From: Pannonibacter sp. SL95
Lineage (GTDB): Bacteria; Pseudomonadota; Alphaproteobacteria; Rhizobiales; Stappiaceae
Reading direction: 5' to 3'
Assembly: GCF_026672425.1 (NCBI RefSeq)
Contig: NZ_JAPPRC010000004.1
Location: 124,001-188,000 of the forward strand
DNA: 64,000 bases
Shown: in pieces, positions 37,232 through 46,681 of the stretch
How positions within the stretch are numbered: position 1 is the stretch's first letter
How the letters are laid out: each line of letters opens with the position of its first letter
Program-made: the position numbers and the translations under genes
The notes under the pieces: model-generated
Database searches by the model: none
What the model was told of the DNA's origin: nothing
The model's input: the letters and a program-made list of their open reading frames with translations, nothing else

Positions 37232-37554
37232 GAAGACCTCCGGATGACTATTTCCCCCAAGGACACGGCAGATCCCCCTCTGTTTTTTTCGGATCCGGCG
37301 CCCCCTACTCGACCCCGACTAGAAACCGCCATCCGGCGCAAGTCAACCAGTCTGGCCGCTGCTATTGCAGTGCAAACCGTCATCCTTTCGTCAAGCAACA
37401 TGAAAGGGGTGGCCAGACACGCAAAGATTGGCATAGTCTCGGTTCCGGAGGAACGGTGGCGGGTCGAAAGGCTTGGCACCAAACAGGAACTTGCCGCCGC
37501 GGCGCGTGGACCAGAGCATGGTCCGCCTGCGGTCTGCCGGGAGAATAAGACAAG
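37232..37554. promoter_or_regulatory. phaA-phaR divergent promoter region with a TTGC palindrome
   Basis: This 323-bp region between divergent phaA and phaR has no gene. An 11-base palindrome TTGC-AGT-GCAA at 37365-37375 resembles TGC/GCA-containing sites bound by PhaR in other bacteria and is a candidate operator. The ribosome site of phaR (GGGAG near 37540) and of phaA (GGAGG near 37240) lie at the two ends. Confidence 0.45.
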
Positions 37555-38157
37555 ATGGCAAAGACCAGCGAGCCGACGATCATCAAGAAATACGCCAACC
37601 GTCGGCTCTACAACACCGGCACCAGCACCTACGTCACTCTTGAAGACCTTGCGGTCATGGTGAAGGGTGAAGAGGACTTCGTCGTGTTCGATGCGAAAAC
37701 TGGCGAAGACATTACCCGCGCTGTCCTGACCCAGATCATCGTGGAGCAGGAGGGCAAGGGCGGCCAGAACCTGCTGCCGATCACGTTCCTGCGTCAGTTG
37801 ATCCGCTTCTATGGCGACAGCATGCAGGGGCTTGTACCCAGTTACCTTGAATTCTCGATCTCATCGCTGACCAAGGAACAGGAAAAGCTGCGCGGTCACA
37901 TGACCGAAGCCTTCGGCTCCTCGGCACTGGAAGCCATCGAGGAGCAAGTCAAGCGCAACACAGAGATGTTCGAACGGGCCATGAAGATGTTCATGCCGTT
38001 TGGCATCGGCGGCACCGGAACGCAGACGAGCGCAGACGCCGCGCAACCCGCCGCACAGCGCGCGGCACCGGCCAGCAGCTCGGACCTGGATGACCTGAAG
38101 AAGCAGCTCGCGGCAATGCAGAAAAAGATCGACGCGTTGGGCACCGACAAGTCCTGA
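37555..38157 (+). CDS. phaR: Polyhydroxyalkanoate synthesis repressor PhaR
   Basis: A 200-residue DNA- and granule-binding regulator that represses phasin and PHB genes when no polymer is present. The N-terminal PHB/PHA accumulation regulator domain is nearly invariant (IIKKYANRRLYNTGTSTYVT, LEDLAVMVKGEEDFVV). It is followed by the middle PHB_acc repeat (LLPITFLRQLIRFYGDSMQG) and a variable C-terminal part with an alanine-rich linker and a final short coiled coil (LDDLKKQLAAMQKKIDAL). It is transcribed away from phaA. Confidence 0.95.
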   Translation: MAKTSEPTIIKKYANRRLYNTGTSTYVTLEDLAVMVKGEEDFVVFDAKTGEDITRAVLTQIIVEQEGKGGQNLLPITFLRQLIRFYGDSMQGLVPSYLEFSISSLTKEQEKLRGHMTEAFGSSALEAIEEQVKRNTEMFERAMKMFMPFGIGGTGTQTSADAAQPAAQRAAPASSSDLDDLKKQLAAMQKKIDALGTDKS

Positions 38158-38163
38158 TATCGC

Positions 38164-38190
38164 CCCCGACGCAAGCAGCTTGCGTCGGGG
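38164..38190. terminator. Strong hairpin between convergent phaR and the GlcG-like gene
   Basis: CCCCGACGCAAG (38164-38175), loop CAG, CTTGCGTCGGGG (38179-38190), twelve perfect pairs. The following bases (ACAGTCTGTTT) are only weakly T-rich. It is likely to end phaR transcription. Confidence 0.65.
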
Positions 38191-38211
38191 ACAGTCTGTT
38201 TCGCGTCCTTG

Positions 38212-38643
38212 TCAGCCGCAGTCGGACAAAAGTCCGGCTGCCATGACGCCAGCGACGGCACAGGCTTCGTCATTGTCCGACGTGTCGCCGGTGATCCCGA
38301 CCGCACCGATGACTTCTCCATCCTGATCCTTGACGAGTACGCCGCCCGGCACCGGCACAATCGCGCCGCCAGATGCTCCATTGAGCGATTGGACAAAGTG
38401 CGGTCGCTTCTCCGCCGCTTCATGCAGCCAGCGTGATCCGGTCCCGACCGCCAGAGCCCCGTAAGCCTTGCCGCTTGCGATCTGCGGTCGCAGGATCGAT
38501 GAGCCATCCTGCCGTGCCATGGCGACCATATGTCCGCCAGCATCAAGGACAACCACGGTCAACGGCTTCAGCGACAAGCTGTCCGCTTTTTCGAGAGCGG
38601 CAGAAATGATTGTCTGTGCTGTCGCAAGTGTCATCTTTCCCAT
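38212..38643 (-). CDS. GlcG/HbpS-family protein
   Basis: This 143-residue single-domain protein of the DUF336 (GlcG/HbpS) family has LTVVVLDAGGHMVAMARQDG, SSILRPQIASGKAYGALAVG, GGAIVPVPGGVLVKD and GAVGITGDTSDNDEACAVAG. HbpS from Streptomyces binds haem, and GlcG adjoins glycolate genes in E. coli. The function here is unknown. No signal peptide is seen, so it is probably cytoplasmic. It is divergent from ggt, with 130 bases between the starts. Confidence 0.87.
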   Translation of the reverse strand: MGKMTLATAQTIISAALEKADSLSLKPLTVVVLDAGGHMVAMARQDGSSILRPQIASGKAYGALAVGTGSRWLHEAAEKRPHFVQSLNGASGGAIVPVPGGVLVKDQDGEVIGAVGITGDTSDNDEACAVAGVMAAGLLSDCG

Positions 38644-38773
38644 GGACTGGAATCTCCGCTAGAACTTGGATCCGACAACAATGGGCTAGCACGACGCTCC
38701 GGCAAAACACAGAAAGCCCACGCGGAAAACACTTCCGCCGGAGCGGAACAAATTCATTCGGGGGAACAGCCAA

Positions 38774-40369
38774 TTGGCTCGCAACTTTGACTTGCCCGGC
38801 CGCTCGCCGGTCATCGCGTCCCGCGGCATGGCCGCCACGTCTCATCCACTGTCAACGTCGGCAGCAATCGAGATCCTGCAAGATGGCGGCAACGCCGTCG
38901 ACGCAGCAATCGCGGCCGTGGCTGTTCAGTGCGTGGTCGAGCCGCACATGACCGGGCTTGGCGGCGATTGCTTTGCCATCGTGACTGAAGCAGATGGCCA
39001 CATGGCCGGTTTCAACGGCTCGGGTGCAGCCCCACGCGCGATCAGCACGGCTGCCCTCCGCGATCAGGGGCTGAGCGAGATCACGCCGGACAGCGTGCAC
39101 GCCATCACCGTGCCCGGAGCCGTTCGTGCCTGGGAAACCCTGCTCAAGGCCCATGGCAGCAAGCCGCTGAAGAAGCTGCTGCGCCGCGCCATCTCCTACG
39201 CCCGCGACGGCTTCCCCGTCGCCCCTCGCGTTGCCCATGACTGGGTGCACAGCGTCGGAAAGCTCGCGGCAGATCCGGCCAGCGCGAGCACCTATCTCGT
39301 CAACGGCGAAGCGCCGAAGGCTGGCGACATCCTGCGCCTGCCCCGCCTCGCCGACACGCTGAGCGCGATTGCCAGTGGCGGTGCCGACGCGTTCTACACC
39401 GGCGACATCGCGCAGGACATCGTGGCGACGCTCAGGGCGCGCGGCAGCTTCATGACGCTGGATGATCTCGCCGCCTGCCACACGACGGCCGTAGCCCCTG
39501 TTCTCAAGGACTATCGAGGCCACACGATCGCCGAGCTGCCGCCCAATGGTCAGGGGCTGGTTGCCCTGATCATGCTCGGATTGCTGGAGCGTTTTGACGG
39601 TGCTGCGCTTGATCCGATGAGCCCGGAGCGGCTGCATCTCCAGATGGAGGCCGCCCGGCTGGCCTACGCGATGCGCAATCGCTTCATTGCAGATCCAGGC
39701 CATATGGATGTCTGCCATTCGGCCCTGATCAGCCCGGAGGCGCTCGACCAGCTGGCCGCGCAGATCTCGCCGGACAAGCGCAATGATGCCATCGCAGTGC
39801 CAAGCCTCGCGCCGCAGACGGACACGGTCTACATCAGCGTCGTCGACAAGGACGGCCTTGCCGTGTCCTTCATCAACTCGATCTTCAAGGAGTTCGGATC
39901 CGGCGTGCTCGCGCCGCAGTCCGGCGTGCTGTTGCACAATCGTGGCTGCAGCTTCCGCGTCGAACCCGGCCATCCGAATACCATCGAAGGCGGCAAGCGG
40001 CCGATGCATACCATCCTGCCGGCCTTTGGCCTGAAGGATGGCGCGCCCTGGATGTCCTTCGGCGTCATGGGGGGCCACTACCAGCCCTGCGGGCACGTCC
40101 ATGTGCTGACCAACATGATCGACCATGGAATGGATGTGCAGGAGGCGATCGACGCCCCGCGCCTGTTCCTTGATGACACATTCACCAAGCTTCAGGTCGA
40201 AAGCGGGATTCCCGAGGCAGCTGTCGCTGGCCTTGCCGCGCGCGGACATGATGTGGTGCGCGCAAGTGCACCGATCGGCGGGGCGCAGGCAATCCAGATC
40301 GACCGCAAGCGCGGCACACTTACAGGCGGCTCCGATCCGCGCAAGGATGGCCACGCCGCAGGGTATTGA
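38774..40369 (+). CDS. ggt: Gamma-glutamyltransferase family protein
   Basis: This 531-residue Ntn-hydrolase is made as a precursor that cleaves itself before the catalytic threonine. It probably hydrolyses gamma-glutamyl compounds such as glutathione or acts as an acylase. Motifs are GGNAVDAAIAAVAVQCVVEP, MTGLGGDCFAIV and GFNGSGAAP. The cleavage site lies in LAPQTDTVYISVVDKDG (threonine after D), followed by SFINSIFKEFGSGV. The start is a TTG preceded by GGGGGAA. No signal peptide is seen, so unlike typical periplasmic GGT it may be cytoplasmic. Substrate remains open. Confidence 0.9.
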   Translation: MARNFDLPGRSPVIASRGMAATSHPLSTSAAIEILQDGGNAVDAAIAAVAVQCVVEPHMTGLGGDCFAIVTEADGHMAGFNGSGAAPRAISTAALRDQGLSEITPDSVHAITVPGAVRAWETLLKAHGSKPLKKLLRRAISYARDGFPVAPRVAHDWVHSVGKLAADPASASTYLVNGEAPKAGDILRLPRLADTLSAIASGGADAFYTGDIAQDIVATLRARGSFMTLDDLAACHTTAVAPVLKDYRGHTIAELPPNGQGLVALIMLGLLERFDGAALDPMSPERLHLQMEAARLAYAMRNRFIADPGHMDVCHSALISPEALDQLAAQISPDKRNDAIAVPSLAPQTDTVYISVVDKDGLAVSFINSIFKEFGSGVLAPQSGVLLHNRGCSFRVEPGHPNTIEGGKRPMHTILPAFGLKDGAPWMSFGVMGGHYQPCGHVHVLTNMIDHGMDVQEAIDAPRLFLDDTFTKLQVESGIPEAAVAGLAARGHDVVRASAPIGGAQAIQIDRKRGTLTGGSDPRKDGHAAGY

Positions 40370-40374
40370 GCACT

Positions 40375-40415
40375 TCGCCCGGACCGTCACGCGCGGTTCG
40401 GGCGACCTTCTTTCT
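40375..40415 (+). terminator. Terminator after ggt
   Basis: TCGCCCGGACCG (40375-40386) pairs with CGGTTCGGGCGA (40394-40405), including one wobble, and is followed by CCTTCTTTCT. Confidence 0.7.
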
Positions 40416-40438
40416 GGCTGACGCCAGAGTTCAACGGC

Positions 40439-40867
40439 TCAGAGCTGTGTCGAAATGACATGTCCGGGCGCGCGGCGGCGCGGCGATGCGGCAACGCTGC
40501 GGTAGCTCAGCACACCATCCAGCGCCTCTTCCGGTCGCGCCTTCAGCGTCAGCACGTCAAGGTCGCGCATGGCGATCAGATGCGCCAGGAACGCCGCATC
40601 GGGACGATAGAAGCCGTAGCCCGGCTGCTGCTCCTCCGGACCCGACACCATCGGAGCCGGCAGATCGATCGGCGTGCGGGCAACCTCCTCGACATCCTCG
40701 GCAGTGGCGGCGCGGGCGCGGGCCTTGGCACGCACCTGTGCCCGCACCTGCGCCTTACGGCGGTCAGAGTATCGGTCAAACGGACGGAATGGATCGATAC
40801 GCAACGGATCTGCCTCTGTCTGTTCCGGATCGGGACGCCGGGGATGAACACACCCCCTGCTTCGCAA
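40439..40867 (-). CDS. Hypothetical protein with an arginine/alanine-rich linker
   Basis: A 142-residue frame on the minus strand. The N-terminal half is basic and alanine-rich (QVRAQVRAKARARAATAEDV). The C-terminal half has an amphipathic motif, DAAFLAHLIAMRDLDVLTLK, resembling a short segment found in many alphaproteobacterial hypothetical proteins. No domain of known function is recognised. TTAACCAT, a possible CtrA half-site, occurs upstream at about 40931-40938 on the minus strand. It lies downstream of rplT but beyond its terminator. That it is a real gene is likely but not certain. Confidence 0.5.
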   Translation of the reverse strand: MRSRGCVHPRRPDPEQTEADPLRIDPFRPFDRYSDRRKAQVRAQVRAKARARAATAEDVEEVARTPIDLPAPMVSGPEEQQPGYGFYRPDAAFLAHLIAMRDLDVLTLKARPEEALDGVLSYRSVAASPRRRAPGHVISTQL

Positions 40868-41022
40868 TCACCATGCCAGACAGCAGGGCGCGTTAAGGAT
40901 TTGTCTCTGATTTCATTTGCTTTTCAGCCAGAATGGTTAACGCGGGCCAGATTGTTTTAAACAAATGCCACTGGAGATGCCGTCAGCGCGGCCGGCCGCT
41001 CACGACCTTGGGCCGCGCAAAC

Positions 41023-41055
41023 AAAAAAGGCGCCTCCGGATGGAGACGCCTTTTT
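41023..41055 (-). terminator. Terminator of the rpmI-rplT unit
   Basis: On the minus strand AAAGGCGTCTCCA pairs with GGAGGCGCCTTT with one mismatch, then a run of six T. Plus-strand position 41023-41055. Confidence 0.82.
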
Positions 41056-41080
41056 CAAACGGACGAGCCGTCAAAAGAAC

Positions 41081-41440
41081 TCAGGCAGCCAGAGCGCCCT
41101 GTGCCTTTTCGACCAGGACCTTGAAAGCGGCCGGCTGGTTGATGGCGAGGTCCGACAGAACCTTGCGGTCGACTTCGATGCCAGCCTTGTTCAGGCCGTC
41201 GATGAAGCGGCCGTAGGTCAGGCCATGCTCACGGGTGGCAGCGTTGATGCGCTGGATCCACAGCGAGCGGAAGTTCCGCTTCCTGACCTTACGGTCGCGG
41301 TAGGAATACTGAGCGGCCTTCTCGACGGCCTGCTTAGCAATGCGGATGGTATTCTTGCGGCGGCCGTAGTAGCCCTTGGCAGCCTTGATAACCTTCTTAT
41401 GACGGGCATGGGCCGTTACGCCCCGCTTGACACGCGCCAT
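41081..41440 (-). CDS. rplT: 50S ribosomal protein L20
   Basis: This 119-residue ribosomal protein begins [19 protein letters not shown] and carries [20 protein letters not shown] and the C-terminal [21 protein letters not shown]20 helps 50S assembly and controls its own operon in several bacteria. It is co-transcribed with rpmI 26 bases upstream. The pheS-pheT genes that often follow it in alphaproteobacteria are absent here. Confidence 0.97.
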   Translation of the reverse strand: MARVKRGVTAHARHKKVIKAAKGYYGRRKNTIRIAKQAVEKAAQYSYRDRKVRKRNFRSLWIQRINAATREHGLTYGRFIDGLNKAGIEVDRKVLSDLAINQPAAFKVLVEKAQGALAA

Positions 41441-41466
41441 GGGTAAACTCCTTGATTGTCAGGTGG

Positions 41467-41664
41467 TTATGCGTTGGGCATATACTGCTTCACGATCTTG
41501 GCGTCCTGCGGTGCCAGCGTGGTCGAACCACGGGCGTTGCGGACGAACTTGGCCGTGCGCTTGATCATGCCATGACGCTTGCCAGCCTGACCGGTCTTCA
41601 CCTTGCCGGTCGCGGTCAGCTTGAAGCGCTTCTTCGCTCCAGACTTCGTCTTCAGCTTGGGCAT
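41467..41664 (-). CDS. rpmI: 50S ribosomal protein L35
   Basis: This 65-residue ribosomal protein starts [20 protein letters not shown] and ends [14 protein letters not shown]. It is strongly basic. The start at 41664 follows GAAAGGATGCAAA, and in-frame codons upstream are ignored. It forms a unit with rplT and is separated from infC by 327 bases that contain a terminator. Confidence 0.97.
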   Translation of the reverse strand: MPKLKTKSGAKKRFKLTATGKVKTGQAGKRHGMIKRTAKFVRNARGSTTLAPQDAKIVKQYMPNA

Positions 41665-41991
41665 TTTGCATCCTTTCATTGGTGCGGGAGGTTGAACCGC
41701 CCGCTCGTTTGTTGGTGCATCGAGAGGTCGCCACGGCATGCCCTGGTTTCGCGGATGTCGATCAAGGATGAAGACTGGCTTCAGACAACAGAATGACGTG
41801 TCCGCAAAGAGCCGGACGACTCTGGACCGGTGGCTTATAGGGACAGGCGGCCTTGAAAGCAACCTGAATCCGCCCTCGCCGGCGTCAGAATGCAAAACAG
41901 CCCGGACGTTGGGCCCGGGCTGCCAGATTGCACATGCGCGACCGAGGCCGCTTTACCGTTCTTGAGGCTCGCGAGAATCCGCTCCGGCGCG
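41665..41991 (-). other. infC-rpmI intergenic region
   Basis: The 327-bp gap between infC and rpmI holds a terminator (41893-41922) and, further towards rpmI, room for a separate promoter and leader. No gene is supported. The long gap contrasts with the tight infC-rpmI spacing of many bacteria and suggests that rpmI-rplT is transcribed separately. No L20-binding pseudoknot could be established by eye. Confidence 0.5.
41893..41922 (-). terminator. Rho-independent terminator of infC
   Basis: On the minus strand CAGCCCGG, an 8-base loop, CCGGGCTG, then TTTTGC. Plus-strand arms lie at about 41899-41906 and 41915-41922. Confidence 0.72.
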
Positions 41992-42534
41992 TCAGCGCTG
42001 GATTGGTGCCAGGACCATGACCATCTGCCGGCCTTCGAGGCGCGGAGCAGATTCGATCTTGGCAACGTCAGCCGTCTCGTCACGAACCTGCATCAGCAGC
42101 TTCATGCCAAGATCCTGATGCGCCATTTCACGACCACGGAATCGCAGGGTTACCTTGACCTTGTCGCCTTCCGAGAAGAAGCGCTGAATCGCCTTCATCT
42201 TCACCTCATAGTCATGGGTGTCGATGTTCGGACGCATCTTGATCTCCTTGATCTCGACGGTCTTCTGCTTCTTGCGCGTCTCGGACGCTTTCTTCTGCGA
42301 CTGGTACTTGAACCTGCCGTAGTCCAGGATCTTGCAAACCGGCGGTTCCGCATTCGGCTGAATCTCGACCAGATCCATTCCAGCTTCAACAGCCAGATCA
42401 AGGGCCTCCTGCGTCGGGACGATGCCCCGGTTCTGACCCTCGTGATCGATCAACTGGACTTCGCGAACGCGAATTTCATCATTGGTGCGCGGGCCATCCT
42501 TTGTAGGAGGCGGGGCGCGGAACGGACGGCGAAT
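41992..42534 (-). CDS. infC: Translation initiation factor IF-3, AUU start codon
   Basis: IF-3 binds the 30S subunit and checks start codons. The minus-strand frame has no ATG that fits the family. The ATT at 42534 gives a protein of 180 residues, the same length as the E. coli factor, with AGAGGAG nine bases upstream. It begins [20 protein letters not shown] after the initiator. N-domain [20 protein letters not shown] and the C-domain [32 protein letters not shown] and [16 protein letters not shown] follow. An AUU start is the classic way IF-3 represses its own synthesis. A terminator follows before rpmI. Confidence 0.95.
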   Translation of the reverse strand: MRRPFRAPPPTKDGPRTNDEIRVREVQLIDHEGQNRGIVPTQEALDLAVEAGMDLVEIQPNAEPPVCKILDYGRFKYQSQKKASETRKKQKTVEIKEIKMRPNIDTHDYEVKMKAIQRFFSEGDKVKVTLRFRGREMAHQDLGMKLLMQVRDETADVAKIESAPRLEGRQMVMVLAPIQR

Positions 42535-42704
42535 GGTCGCTATCTCCTCTGTCGTTGCAATCAGGCAGCTCTGCCTCAGGCCGCGAATGCACCAAAAACC
42601 CCGAACGCGAACGCCGAGGGCGATGACCACACGCTGTTGGTCTGAAGCCCCTACAAAATCCGCCCATCCTGCCGGAAAGTCAACACCGGAAGCGGCGGAA
42701 AGCC

Positions 42705-43982
42705 TCAGGATCGCTTTGCCGGCGCGTGGTTGATCAGCCTGGCGTAGGTTTCAAGCGTCGCTGCACACATCGCCTCGACGGTGAAATGCGCCGCGACGTG
42801 GCGGGCAGCGCGGGCGTTCAGGTCCGCGCGCGCCTCTGGCGTCAGCGCCAGTACCGTTTCAATCGCATCGGCGAGGGCCTTTGCGTCCCCCGGCGGCACG
42901 CGCCAGCCGGTCCGCTCGGCCTCCGTCACCTCCGGCGGCGCAAGCACGGTTTCAGGCACCGCCCCGAGATCAGAGACGATGACCGGCACACCCGCTGCCT
43001 GCGCCTCGACGGCTGCCCGACCAAAGGCCTCCGGCTCGGTCGAGGCGACGACGCTGAGCGTGCTCACGGCCAGAGCGGCCGGCACATCCGCGCAGTGTCC
43101 GACAAGGCGGATATCATCCTCCAGGCCGTGATCCGCAATCGCACGCAGCAATTCCGCCCGATAGCCCTCGCGGCCCTGGTCATCACCCGCCAGGATGGCC
43201 AGTGGCAGTGCCGCCCCGCGCCGCTTCAGCTCCGCCATGGCCGCAACCACGACCCGTTGCCCCTTCCAGCCGGTCAGTCTGGCAAGCTGCAGCAGGACCG
43301 GCCGGTCGCCAGCGCTGCCAAACTGCTCGGCCATCCCCGCCCGGCGCTGCGGCGTCACCGCAACCGGATCCAGCGCCCGAAGGTCCGATCCGCGATGGAT
43401 GACCACCAGACGGTCACGGGCAAAGGCATTCCGTGCTGAAATCAGATAGGCCGTGTACCGGGAGTTGGCGATAACGAGATCACCGCGCGCCATGACCGAA
43501 TTGTACCAGGCTTTCAACGCGTTGGTCTGCTTGTAGATGCCGTGATAGGTCGTGACCAGGGGCAGGCCCGCCCAACGCGCGGCTAACAGCGCGGACCAGG
43601 CGGGCGCACGGCTGCGGGCATGGATCAGGGCGACGCCTCTGACCCGGGCAAGGCGCCGAAGCCGCCACGCATTCGCCAGAATGGTCAGCGGATTTTTTGA
43701 GGCGACCGGCAGCACGATGTGCTCAGCGCCACACGCTTCCAGCTCCTGGACAAGCCGGCCACCCTCGCTGACCACAAGCGCGCGCCATCCCCTTGCAACG
43801 ATCGCGGCGGCCACATCGACCGTCGTGCGCTCGGCACCGCCGGTCTCAAGATCCGGAATGACCTGCAGGACGAGCGGGGAATGAGATCGTGTGGCCAAGA
43901 GCGTCTCCGGACGCAACAGCGCCTTTAGTCCGCCGCCGGTCTGTGCCAAACCGGCGGGCATGATTGAGTTGTCTGGAGCCAT
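42705..43982 (-). CDS. Family 4 glycosyltransferase
   Basis: About 425 residues with a GT-B fold. The N-terminal donor-independent domain has [20 protein letters not shown], then [16 protein letters not shown] and TTYHGIYKQ. The C-terminal nucleotide-sugar domain has [19 protein letters not shown], the [20 protein letters not shown] turn, and the EX7E-like [20 protein letters not shown]. It is similar to alphaproteobacterial sugar transferases for surface polysaccharide or LPS. The acceptor is unknown. The start is uncertain: ATG codons at 43982 and 43961 are both possible, and the first lies only 3 bases from the divergent hydrolase start. The neighbouring genes give no sugar pathway. Confidence 0.85.
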   Translation of the reverse strand: MAPDNSIMPAGLAQTGGGLKALLRPETLLATRSHSPLVLQVIPDLETGGAERTTVDVAAAIVARGWRALVVSEGGRLVQELEACGAEHIVLPVASKNPLTILANAWRLRRLARVRGVALIHARSRAPAWSALLAARWAGLPLVTTYHGIYKQTNALKAWYNSVMARGDLVIANSRYTAYLISARNAFARDRLVVIHRGSDLRALDPVAVTPQRRAGMAEQFGSAGDRPVLLQLARLTGWKGQRVVVAAMAELKRRGAALPLAILAGDDQGREGYRAELLRAIADHGLEDDIRLVGHCADVPAALAVSTLSVVASTEPEAFGRAAVEAQAAGVPVIVSDLGAVPETVLAPPEVTEAERTGWRVPPGDAKALADAIETVLALTPEARADLNARAARHVAAHFTVEAMCAATLETYARLINHAPAKRS

Positions 43983-43985
43983 ACA

Positions 43986-44780
43986 ATGACGCCGTCTGCG
44001 CCGCAATTCCTCACCGTCGGCAAGGCGGGCGATGCCCGTGACATCGCCTATCTCCGTCAGGAGGGACGCCAGCCCGGCCTGATGTGGCTGTCGGGTTTCA
44101 AGTCAGACATGCGCGGCAGCAAGGCCGAGGCACTGGCAGAGTGGGCAGACACATCCGGGCACGCCCTCACGCGGATGGACTACTCCGGCCATGGCGCATC
44201 GGGCGGCGCATTCACGGATGGTACGATCAGCCGTTGGCTCGAGGAAGCCAAGGCGGTTTTCGACAGTCAGGCACCGGGCAGCCGCATCCTCGTCGGATCG
44301 TCCATGGGCGGTTGGCTGGCCCTGCTGTTGACGCTGGCCCATGTTGCCGAGGTCGGCCTCAGCGCGAGCCGGATCAAGGGACTGGTTCTGATTGCCCCTG
44401 CCGCCGACTTCACCGAAGCACTGATGTGGCAGCATCGGTTCGATGACACGATCCGCGCGGAGATCATGGAGAAGGGTCGCTATGAACGCCCCTCAGCCTA
44501 CGGTGACGGCCCATATGTCATCACCAGAGCCCTGATCGAGGACGGTCGCAATCACCTTCTGTTGAACCGCAGCCATCGCCTTGGCTGCCCGATTTCGATC
44601 CTGCAGGGGAGACTGGATCCCGATGTGCCCTGGCAGCACGCCCAGCGCCTTGTCGAGCGCCTCCCGTACGACGACGTGTCGTTTACCCTGGTACCCGACG
44701 GTGACCATCGCCTGTCGCGAGCGCAGGACATCGCTCTGCTGCAAAAGTCGGTAGAGAAAATAGTCGAACAAAATCTATGA
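43986..44780 (+). CDS. Alpha/beta hydrolase of the ABHD10-like type
   Basis: This 264-residue serine hydrolase has LMWLSGFKSDMRGSKA near the start, RMDYSGHGASGG (the oxyanion region), the nucleophile elbow VGSSMGGWLALLL, APAADFTEALMW, ILQGRLDPDVPWQHA with the acidic residue and PDGDHRLSRAQD with the histidine. It resembles mitochondrial ABHD10 and its bacterial homologues, which cleave acyl thioesters or esters. The natural substrate is unknown. GGAG lies 9 bases before the ATG. It is divergent from the glycosyltransferase gene. Confidence 0.88.
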   Translation: MTPSAPQFLTVGKAGDARDIAYLRQEGRQPGLMWLSGFKSDMRGSKAEALAEWADTSGHALTRMDYSGHGASGGAFTDGTISRWLEEAKAVFDSQAPGSRILVGSSMGGWLALLLTLAHVAEVGLSASRIKGLVLIAPAADFTEALMWQHRFDDTIRAEIMEKGRYERPSAYGDGPYVITRALIEDGRNHLLLNRSHRLGCPISILQGRLDPDVPWQHAQRLVERLPYDDVSFTLVPDGDHRLSRAQDIALLQKSVEKIVEQNL

Positions 44781-44944
44781 TTGTAAATACGTAGAAACAT
44801 CGAGAAACATAAGTTCTCCTACGTATACGCGGCAATTTACTTCATGGAATATTATTCCACAATAAAGGAAGTATACATGGGTTAACATTAAATTTAACGC
44901 TGAGGCGCATTGAAGAGGCGTTGTTATTGTTAGGAAATCGAATC

Positions 44945-46624
44945 ATGCGCCTGCAACTATCGAGCGTCATGCTGGGAATATTCGCGCTGATCCTTGTGGC
45001 CCTGGCTGGCGTCAGCCTGACCGCGCGCTCCGGCGTCGTATCCGTTAACGACATGACGGCAGAAATCGTCGATATCTGGCTCCCCAGCGTTTCGATCAGC
45101 CAGTCGATCGAAGCACTGAGTTTCAAGGTTCAGGCCGAACTTCTCATGCATGCGGCAGCCACAACCGATGCGGAACAGTCCGCCATCGAACGGGACCTGA
45201 CGTCGATCCGGCAGGAGATGACTGGCCTCTTTGCCAGCTACGAAAAACTGATCGTCAGCGAACGCGAGCGCGGGCTGTTCAATGACCTGACTTCAAAATG
45301 GGCCGCCTTTGATGCAACCGCCGCCAAGGTGATCGCGCTGTCTCGCAGCGGCAGCAAGCAGGAGGCAATCGCGTTGTTTGCCTCGGACGGCAAGCAGTTG
45401 TTCGCGCGGGCAAACGAAGCCCTCGACGTGATCGTGAAGCTGAACATCGATGGCGCGGCCGATGCCGGCAAGTCCGCTGAAGCAACCCAGGCGTCCGTCG
45501 AAACCTCGCTCATCGTGGCTGCATCCGCAGTGCTTCTGATCGTCGTCGGGGCCATGGCCTATGTGCTGATGCGCCTGACCGGCCCGATCAAGGCACTGAC
45601 CCAATCGATGCAGGCCGTTGCAGGTGGCAATCTCGATGTTCGCATCCCGCATGCGGCCATGCGCAACGAGATCGGGGACATGGCCCTGTGCCTGGAAGGT
45701 TTCGTCTCTGATCTGCGCGCCGGCCGCAAGGCTCAGGCGGAACAGGCCGAAGTCGAACGTCATGCAGCCAAGCGGATGGCAGAAGAGCGTCAACGCATTG
45801 CCGACGCCTTCGAGCAGAAAATGGGAACCCTGGCCGAACAGTTTCTGGCAGCTTCAGATGCGCTGGCAGGATCGGCACGCAATCTCTCTGACACGGCGGA
45901 AGAAACAGCCCGCCAGACCCAGGTCGTCGCCGGCGCAGCCGAAAATGCTTCGGACAACGTGCAGACTGTTGCCGCAGGGACAGAAGAACTGACGGCGTCC
46001 ATCCGCGAGATCAGCTCGCAGGTCTCCCGCTCAAGCTCGATCACGGAAACAGCCGCCCAGGATGGCGCCGCCGCCAGCAGCAACATCAGCGCGTTGTATA
46101 GCTCGGCCCAGCAGATTGGCGAAGTAGTGGAGCTGATCAGCGACATCGCGGCGCAGACCAACTTGCTTGCGCTGAACGCCACCATCGAAGCGGCGCGTGC
46201 CGGCGAGGCCGGGCGCGGCTTTGCTGTCGTGGCTTCTGAAGTGAAGCAGCTTGCAGCCCAGACGTCCGGCGCCACGGAAGAGATCAGCCGCAAGATCGGC
46301 GAGATCCAGACGGCGACGTCCGGCTCGGTCGACGCAATCCGCCGCATGGTTGCGACGATCGAAGATATCCGTGCCCTGACTTCAAGCATCGCGGGCGCTG
46401 TCGAGCAGCAGACGGCGGCCACATCGGAGATCGCAATCAACACCCAGCGCGCTGCGATGGGTGCGGGCGATGTCAGCCGCAATATTGCCAGCGTTGGCAC
46501 AGCAGCCGAAATGACCGGCGAAGCGGCGACACAACTGATGAGCCTGTCAGGAAACCTGTCGTCGCAGTCCACGGCCCTTCGCGAGGAAGTTCGCGGCTTC
46601 GCTCACAGCCTGCGCAACGGCTGA
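44945..46624 (+). CDS. Methyl-accepting chemotaxis protein with a helical-bundle sensor
   Basis: A 559-residue inner-membrane chemoreceptor. After the first membrane helix (about residues 5-27), a periplasmic region of roughly 150 residues is predicted to be all helical, like the 4HB_MCP type. A second helix lies near 190-212 ([20 protein letters not shown]), then a HAMP domain and the coiled-coil signalling region with [20 protein letters not shown] and [15 protein letters not shown]. The ATG at 44945 follows TAGGAAA. The upstream 160 bases are AT-rich, with paired TTAA motifs (44882-44885 and 44894-44897). The gene is monocistronic and ends at a terminator. Ligand unknown. Confidence 0.92.
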   Translation: MRLQLSSVMLGIFALILVALAGVSLTARSGVVSVNDMTAEIVDIWLPSVSISQSIEALSFKVQAELLMHAAATTDAEQSAIERDLTSIRQEMTGLFASYEKLIVSERERGLFNDLTSKWAAFDATAAKVIALSRSGSKQEAIALFASDGKQLFARANEALDVIVKLNIDGAADAGKSAEATQASVETSLIVAASAVLLIVVGAMAYVLMRLTGPIKALTQSMQAVAGGNLDVRIPHAAMRNEIGDMALCLEGFVSDLRAGRKAQAEQAEVERHAAKRMAEERQRIADAFEQKMGTLAEQFLAASDALAGSARNLSDTAEETARQTQVVAGAAENASDNVQTVAAGTEELTASIREISSQVSRSSSITETAAQDGAAASSNISALYSSAQQIGEVVELISDIAAQTNLLALNATIEAARAGEAGRGFAVVASEVKQLAAQTSGATEEISRKIGEIQTATSGSVDAIRRMVATIEDIRALTSSIAGAVEQQTAATSEIAINTQRAAMGAGDVSRNIASVGTAAEMTGEAATQLMSLSGNLSSQSTALREEVRGFAHSLRNG

Positions 46625-46647
46625 GGCAAAGGCCCCAGGCAACATGG

Positions 46648-46677
46648 AAGGCCGTGCCCAATGGGCACGGCCTTTTT
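46648..46677. terminator. Terminator between the chemoreceptor and purU
   Basis: AAGGCCGTGCCC (46648-46659), loop AAT, GGGCACGGCCTT (46663-46674), followed by more T residues. The genes on either side converge here. Confidence 0.88.
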
Positions 46678-46681
46678 CGTT

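Noticed and set aside
38852-40390. 512-codon minus-strand frame opposite ggt
   Set aside because: ggt motifs on the plus strand are clear. The antisense frame has no domain and no ribosome site.
44882-44898. Full CtrA box before the second chemoreceptor
   Set aside because: The two TTAA blocks are 8 bases apart, not 7, and the region is simply AT-rich. Not strong enough to list as a site.
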